This document shows, piece by piece, positions 6,789 to 10,303 of a stretch of DNA of 10,303 nucleotides (position 1 is the first letter of the stretch; each line of letters opens with the position of its first letter). The notes beneath the pieces are model-generated. The model was not told where the DNA came from, made no database searches, and was given only the letters and a program-made list of their open reading frames with translations. Source of the stretch: Boseongicola sp. SB0662_bin_57 (GTDB taxonomy: Bacteria > Pseudomonadota > Alphaproteobacteria > Rhodobacterales > Rhodobacteraceae). The stretch spans positions 1-10,303 of the forward strand of contig VXPN01000125.1 in NCBI GenBank assembly GCA_009839535.1. Reading direction: 5' to 3'. Both the position numbers and the translations under genes were made by a program.

Positions 6789-7772
6789 TTATCCCTTCCG
6801 TTTCACGACATCGCGGGCCGCTTCCGCGATGGCCGGCGCGTCGAGCCCGAACTTGCTCATCAGGTATGGCGACGTGCCGCCTTCACAGAAACGATCGTGG
6901 ACGCCGACGCGCCGGAAGGGCAAGCCGATCCCGGCGTCGGCCAGCACTTCGGCCACGGCCGAGCCTAGACCGCCGATGATGCTGTGGTTTTCCGCCGTGA
7001 CGACGGCGCCTGAGGTTCCTGCGCGTTCAACGATCAGCGCTTTGTCAATCGGCTTGAGCGAGGCCATGTCGACGACGCCCGCCTCGATTCCTTCACATGA
7101 GAGAGCGTCCGCCGCACCTAGTGCCTCTGTCACGCAGAGCCCCGCAGCAATGATCGTGAGATCGCCACCCTCGCGACGGATGACGCCCTTGCCGATCTCC
7201 AGCGACTGCGGCTCGAAGGGCGGTGGAGTCGTCTCTGGCCGTTTCATCCGCAGATAGGCCGGCCCGTCCCAATCCAGCGCCAACCTGACCATGGCGGCGT
7301 GATATTCCGGCCCGGAGGGCTCGAAAATCGCCATGTTGGGCACCGCGCGAAGGATCGCCACGTCCTCGATGGCCTGGTGCGAAACGCCGAGGAGCGTGGC
7401 CACCCCGGGCAGGAACCCGACGATCTTCACGGGCAGGTTCGGATAGGCCGCCTGCATCGTGATCTGGTCGAGCACGCGCTTGGTGATGAAGGCGCAGAAC
7501 GAATGACAAAAGGGGATTTCGCCCGAGCGTGCCATGCCGCCGGCCATGCCGATCATGTTTGCCTCGGCGATGCCTACATTGTGGAACCGCTCGGGCAGCT
7601 CGTCGCGGAACCGGTCGGTTTCCGTTGGCGGCACGAGGTCGGCACAAAGGGCAACGATGCGCTCATCGGCCTTGGCGGCCTCGATCAGCGCGTCGCCGTA
7701 GGACCGAGGCAAGGGCTTGAAGGACCGGTTGATGAAATCCGCAGCTTCGAGCTTGGTCAGGGTCTCGGCCAT
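6789..7772 (-). CDS. Transketolase-family protein, C-terminal subunit (pyrimidine-binding and C-terminal domains)
   Basis: The 327-aa product matches the smaller half of split transketolases. The pyrimidine-binding domain spans about 20-185, with catalytic-type E70 in FHNVGIAEANMIGMAGG (63-79), a PFCHSFCAFITKR segment (87-99) and GVSHQAIEDVAILRAVPN (129-146). The C-terminal domain spans about 195-315 (VVTAENHSIIGGLGSAVAE). Split enzymes need an N-terminal subunit carrying the ThDP-diphosphate GDG...N motif; none is adjacent. The upstream gene is the lipoyl protein, only 6 bp away. Either the partner lies outside the window, or this subunit pairs with something else. Start ATG 7772 lies just after the lipoyl TGA, with an AAAGGG-type site inside the end of that gene. 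Role: ketol transfer or ketol cleavage in the catabolic pathway, substrate unknown. Confidence 0.88.
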   Translation of the reverse strand: MAETLTKLEAADFINRSFKPLPRSYGDALIEAAKADERIVALCADLVPPTETDRFRDELPERFHNVGIAEANMIGMAGGMARSGEIPFCHSFCAFITKRVLDQITMQAAYPNLPVKIVGFLPGVATLLGVSHQAIEDVAILRAVPNMAIFEPSGPEYHAAMVRLALDWDGPAYLRMKRPETTPPPFEPQSLEIGKGVIRREGGDLTIIAAGLCVTEALGAADALSCEGIEAGVVDMASLKPIDKALIVERAGTSGAVVTAENHSIIGGLGSAVAEVLADAGIGLPFRRVGVHDRFCEGGTSPYLMSKFGLDAPAIAEAARDVVKRKG

Positions 7773-7778
7773 GACAGT

Positions 7779-8021
7779 TCATTCGCCCTTTTCGATTCTG
7801 CAGACGTTGTCTCCTACCGGGACATCGTCCCCTTCATCCGCGAGATGTTCCAGCATCGTGCCGCTGCAAGGCGCCTCGTATTCGTTCGTGACCTTCTCGG
7901 TTTCGACTTCGTAGAGGATGTCGCCTTCCTTGAAGCTCTCGCCCGGATGGACCTTCCACGCGACAAGGGTGCCTTCTTCCATGTTCATGCCGATCCGCGG
8001 CATTTTCAGTGCGACTTTCAT
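7779..8021 (-). CDS. Free-standing lipoyl-domain protein
   Basis: The 80-aa product is one complete biotinyl/lipoyl domain and nothing else. It starts KVALKMPRIGMNMEEGTLV, the N-terminal strand pattern of E2 lipoyl domains. The lysine to be lipoylated is K43 in the hairpin VETEKVTNEYEAP; the E-K-V context (not M-K-M) favours lipoate over biotin. In 2-oxoacid and acetoin dehydrogenases this domain is the N-terminal arm of E2, followed by a peripheral-subunit-binding domain and an acyltransferase core. Here the frame ends in TGA at 7779 with neither. Start ATG 8021 has AAGGGG 8 nt upstream (8030-8035) and lies 3 bp after the E1 beta stop. It presumably accepts an acyl group from the E1 alpha/beta pair encoded upstream. 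Confidence 0.9.
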   Translation of the reverse strand: MKVALKMPRIGMNMEEGTLVAWKVHPGESFKEGDILYEVETEKVTNEYEAPCSGTMLEHLADEGDDVPVGDNVCRIEKGE

Positions 8022-8024
8022 TGC

Positions 8025-9014
8025 TCAGACCCCTTCTGCAGCAGCTATGCCGAGAAGCCGGCGCACGGCTTCCGAGATGCTGGCCACGTTCGGCAGGAGC
8101 GCCTTTTCCAGCGGCGGCGAATAGGGCAGCGCCACATCGGGGACCGTGACGCGCCGGATCGGCGCCTTGAGGGCATCGAAGCACTGGTCGGCACAGATCG
8201 CCGCGATGTGGGATGCCGCGGAGCACATGTCGCGCGCCTCGTCGACGACGACCAGTCGGCCGGTCTTGCGGACGGATTCAAGAATCATCGCGCTGTCCAG
8301 CGGCACGACGGTGCGAGGATCGATCAGCTCGACGCCGACCCCGGACTTGGCCAATTCCTGCGCCGCGCGCATTGCCGGCCGCACCATGGCGCCAATGGCC
8401 ACGACCGTGACGTCATCCCCTTCCTGAACGGTCGAGGCCTTGCCGAGCTCGATGACGTGATCGCCTTCGGGCACCTCGCCCTGTTCACCGCCGCGCCCGG
8501 CCGCCTGCAGGAACATCACCGGATTTGGATCATGAATTGCCGAGCGCAGCAGACCCATGGCGTCGGCGGGCGTCGCCGGAAGGGCAACCTTGATCCCGCC
8601 CAGATTCATGATCATCGGATGCATCGCGTCGGAATGCTGCGCCGCAGCCGATCGACCGCCGCCGAAGACTCCCATGTAGACGATGGGCAGGGCGATCTGC
8701 CCGGCCGTCATGTAACGCAGCTTGCTGGCCTGGTTGGCAATGCTGTCAAAGCCGGTGTACATGAAGTTGCCGAACATCATGTGGCAAACCACCTTGTATC
8801 CGGCCGCGGCGGCACCCACGGCCATGCCGCTCATTACCGTTTCGGAGATCGGCATGTTGCGGACACGGTGGGCTCCGTGCTTGTCCTTCAGCCCGCGCGT
8901 GTCGCCAAACAGGCTGATTTCGACATCCTCGCCGAACACCACGACCTTCGGGTCCTTGGCCATTTCGCCATCAAGCGCTTCATTGATGGCCTGGATCATG
9001 CGTTTCTTTGCCAT
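8025..9014 (-). CDS. ThDP-dependent 2-oxoacid/acetoin dehydrogenase E1 component, beta subunit
   Basis: The 329-aa product is a typical E1 beta subunit (usual length about 325-340). It carries GEDVE (28-32), the catalytic glutamate E58 in MPISET that activates the thiamine ring, the GGGRSAAAQHSDAMH segment with active-site H127 (118-132), and PATPADAMGLL (146-156). A C-terminal transketolase-like domain spans about 200-325, with DPRTVVPLD and VVVDEARD segments. With the alpha subunit it should form an alpha2beta2 heterotetramer that decarboxylates or cleaves a substrate and passes the acyl group to a lipoyl arm. Start ATG 9014 has AAAGGGG 9 nt upstream (9024-9030), overlapping the alpha subunit's stop. 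Similarity is closer in feel to acetoin-type (AcoB) than pyruvate-type E1 beta, but the substrate is not determinable by eye. Confidence 0.92.
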   Translation of the reverse strand: MAKKRMIQAINEALDGEMAKDPKVVVFGEDVEISLFGDTRGLKDKHGAHRVRNMPISETVMSGMAVGAAAAGYKVVCHMMFGNFMYTGFDSIANQASKLRYMTAGQIALPIVYMGVFGGGRSAAAQHSDAMHPMIMNLGGIKVALPATPADAMGLLRSAIHDPNPVMFLQAAGRGGEQGEVPEGDHVIELGKASTVQEGDDVTVVAIGAMVRPAMRAAQELAKSGVGVELIDPRTVVPLDSAMILESVRKTGRLVVVDEARDMCSAASHIAAICADQCFDALKAPIRRVTVPDVALPYSPPLEKALLPNVASISEAVRRLLGIAAAEGV

Positions 9015-9029
9015 GTCGCGGATCCCCTT

Positions 9030-10022
9030 TCAGGCGAACATGTAGTTGGTGCCCTGCATCGCAGGGTCGGGATAAGGCGACCCTTCGGCGAATTGCACCG
9101 CCTCGGTCACTTCGGCGGCGATCTCCGCCTCGATCCGGTCAAGATCTGCCTGACTTGCTTGCCCGGCGTCCATGACACGCTTGGCAAAGGCCGGGATCGG
9201 GTCGCGGGCGATCCATTCGGCAACCTCTTCATCCGACCGGTATTTCGACCCGAGGAACGACGCCTCGGCCTCGACGTGGCCGCGTTGCCGATAGGTACGT
9301 GCTTCGATCAAGGACGGTCCGTTGCCGGCTCGCGCTTGCTTGATGGCCCGTGCAGCGCATTGGTGGACGGCGATCAAGTCGTTGCCATCCACCGTCTCAT
9401 GCGCAGCGCCGTAGGGCTTGGCCCGGTCGACGATATTGCCCGCAGTCACCGTCGAGGACGGGGAGAACTCGGAAAATCCGTTGTTTTCGCACACGAAAAT
9501 CACCGGCAGCTTCCAGAGGACGGCCACGTTCAGGGCCTCGCACAAGACTCCCTGGTTCGCCGCGCCATCGCCGAAGAAGGCAATGCCTACGGCTCCCTTG
9601 CCGTCCATCTGCGCAGCCCAGGCCGCACCGGTGATGATCGAGATTCCTGCACCGACGATGCCATTCGCACCGATGATTCCCTTTGAGAAATCCGCCACAT
9701 GCATGGACCCTCCATGTCCCTTGCACATGCCGGTCTCGCGACCGTAGATCTCCGCCATCAGCAACTTGCTGTCTCCGCCCTTTGCCAGGTAGTGGCCGTG
9801 CCCGCGGTGGGTCGAGGCAATCCAGTCGTCGTCCGTCAGTTGTGAACAGAAGCCGACGCCGACCGCCTCCTGCCCGATGTAGAGGTGCACGGCGCCGGGT
9901 ATGTTTCCCGCCTTGGCGTCGTCGCCGATCCGCTCTTCAATCCGACGAATTCGCAGCATGTCCCGGTAGAACCCGAGCATCTGCTCGTCCGAGAAGTTGA
10001 CGTCTGATGGGGCAACGCTCAT
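9030..10022 (-). CDS. ThDP-dependent 2-oxoacid/acetoin dehydrogenase E1 component, alpha subunit
   Basis: The 330-aa product is an E1 alpha subunit of normal length. The ThDP diphosphate/Mg site is GDGAANQG at 151-158 with the paired N180-N181 (CENNGFSEF) about 30 residues on. Other family signatures are HRGHGHYLAKG (72-82), GKGHGGSMH-type KGHGGSMH (101-108) and GANGIVGAGI (118-127). These resemble acetoin dehydrogenase AcoA more than pyruvate or branched-chain E1 alpha, an impression rather than a computed result. The start ATG 10022 is chosen over in-frame ATGs at 10055 and 10097 because GGAGGA (10032-10037) sits 9 nt upstream and the extra residues are low-quality, His/Cys-bearing sequence. 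The partner E1 beta follows after 15 bp. Confidence 0.92.
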   Translation of the reverse strand: MSVAPSDVNFSDEQMLGFYRDMLRIRRIEERIGDDAKAGNIPGAVHLYIGQEAVGVGFCSQLTDDDWIASTHRGHGHYLAKGGDSKLLMAEIYGRETGMCKGHGGSMHVADFSKGIIGANGIVGAGISIITGAAWAAQMDGKGAVGIAFFGDGAANQGVLCEALNVAVLWKLPVIFVCENNGFSEFSPSSTVTAGNIVDRAKPYGAAHETVDGNDLIAVHQCAARAIKQARAGNGPSLIEARTYRQRGHVEAEASFLGSKYRSDEEVAEWIARDPIPAFAKRVMDAGQASQADLDRIEAEIAAEVTEAVQFAEGSPYPDPAMQGTNYMFA

Positions 10023-10031
10023 TTCGAGAAG

Positions 10032-10037
10032 TCCTCC
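10032..10037 (-). promoter_or_regulatory. Ribosome binding site deciding the E1 alpha start
   Basis: The minus strand reads GGAGGA, 9 nt before ATG 10022. Neither upstream in-frame ATG (10055, 10097) has a comparable site, so this fixes the start. Confidence 0.7.
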
Positions 10038-10142
10038 GTGTTGATCTGCCGACATGTCGTGGCGCGGACTGCAAAGGGCGTCGCCCGCAGCGTGCATCGG
10101 AAGCCGTGACGTCCACGCATTCGGCGTTCCGGATTTCGGAAT

Positions 10143-10303
10143 TCAGGCATTTGCGATTCCTCCGTCGACATTGATCACCTGACCCGTGATGTAGGACGCA
10201 CCGTCGGACAGAAGAAACGCGATCACTGCTGCCACGTCCTCGGGCGTGCCCAGCCGGCCGAGCGGGATGGTCGACAGAAGGGCGCTGCGCCCGCGTCGTT
10301 CGA
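10143..10303 (-). CDS. Short-chain dehydrogenase/reductase (SDR), C-terminal end only
   Basis: The last 53 codons of a classical SDR run in from the right edge and end at TGA 10143-10145. The visible residues STIPLGRLGTPEDVAAVIAF, then FLLSDGASYITGQVINVDGG, are the standard C-terminal signature of FabG-like NAD(P)-dependent SDRs: helix after GRxGxPEDVA, then YITGQ and the VDGG end. The catalytic Ser-Tyr-Lys and the Rossmann glycines lie outside the window. About 120 bp separate it from the E1 alpha start, with no hairpin strong enough to call a terminator (only 5-bp arms TTCCG/CGGAA at 10127-10141), so it probably belongs to the same transcript. Likely role: oxidising a hydroxyl group of the pathway substrate. 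Confidence 0.9.
   Translation of the reverse strand, partial: ERRGRSALLSTIPLGRLGTPEDVAAVIAFLLSDGASYITGQVINVDGGIANA

Noticed and set aside
7299..9686. A 795-codon open frame on the plus strand, antisense to the transketolase, lipoyl, E1 beta and E1 alpha genes
   Set aside because: It lies entirely opposite four well-recognised genes, resembles no family, and such long antisense frames are common in GC-rich DNA with biased third positions.
4597..10140. An 11-bp match TCCGAAATCCG (4597-4607 plus; 10130-10140 minus) at both ends of the catabolic set, considered as a regulator site or recombination scar
   Set aside because: In 10 kb compared on both strands, many 11-mer pairs are expected by chance, and the flanks do not extend the match.

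Overview
The window is GC-rich bacterial DNA with high GC at third codon positions. The divergent znuA / zur-znuC-znuB arrangement and the closest recalled sequence patterns suggest an alphaproteobacterium, probably of the Rhodobacterales. This assignment comes from family recognition, not a search.

Layout. (1) 1-2242 is a zinc-uptake locus. The 5' end of znuA runs leftward off the edge, and zur-znuC-znuB runs rightward with 4-bp and 1-4-bp overlaps. The AT-rich 56-bp gap between them carries two imperfect palindromes that look like Zur operators. (2) 2353-4173, on the minus strand and convergent with znuB, encodes an oligoendopeptidase F (M3B metallopeptidase). (3) 4174-4618 holds no intact gene. 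It has a weak promoter candidate for pepF, coding-like but frame-broken minus-strand sequence, and an imperfect inverted repeat just after the next gene's stop. (4) 4619-10303 is one tightly packed minus-strand gene set. In transcription order it encodes the C-terminus of a short-chain dehydrogenase/reductase, a ThDP-dependent E1 alpha, an E1 beta, a free-standing 80-aa lipoyl-domain protein, a transketolase C-terminal half, an aldehyde dehydrogenase lacking its N-terminal third, and a mandelate-racemase/enolase-superfamily enzyme.

How the genes work together. Zur with zinc bound probably represses both arms of the zinc locus; ZnuA delivers Zn2+ to the ZnuBC importer. The large minus-strand set looks like a catabolic operon for an unknown polyol, sugar acid or ketol: oxidation (SDR), dehydration or epimerisation (MR-family enzyme), then ThDP-dependent C-C cleavage with acyl transfer to a lipoyl arm. 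It has no E2 acyltransferase core, no E3 and no transketolase N-terminal half within the window. The aldehyde dehydrogenase appears decayed by a deletion, so the pathway may be altered, or partly dead, in this strain. The substrate cannot be read from the sequence.

No rRNA, tRNA, CRISPR array, insertion sequence or phage gene was seen.
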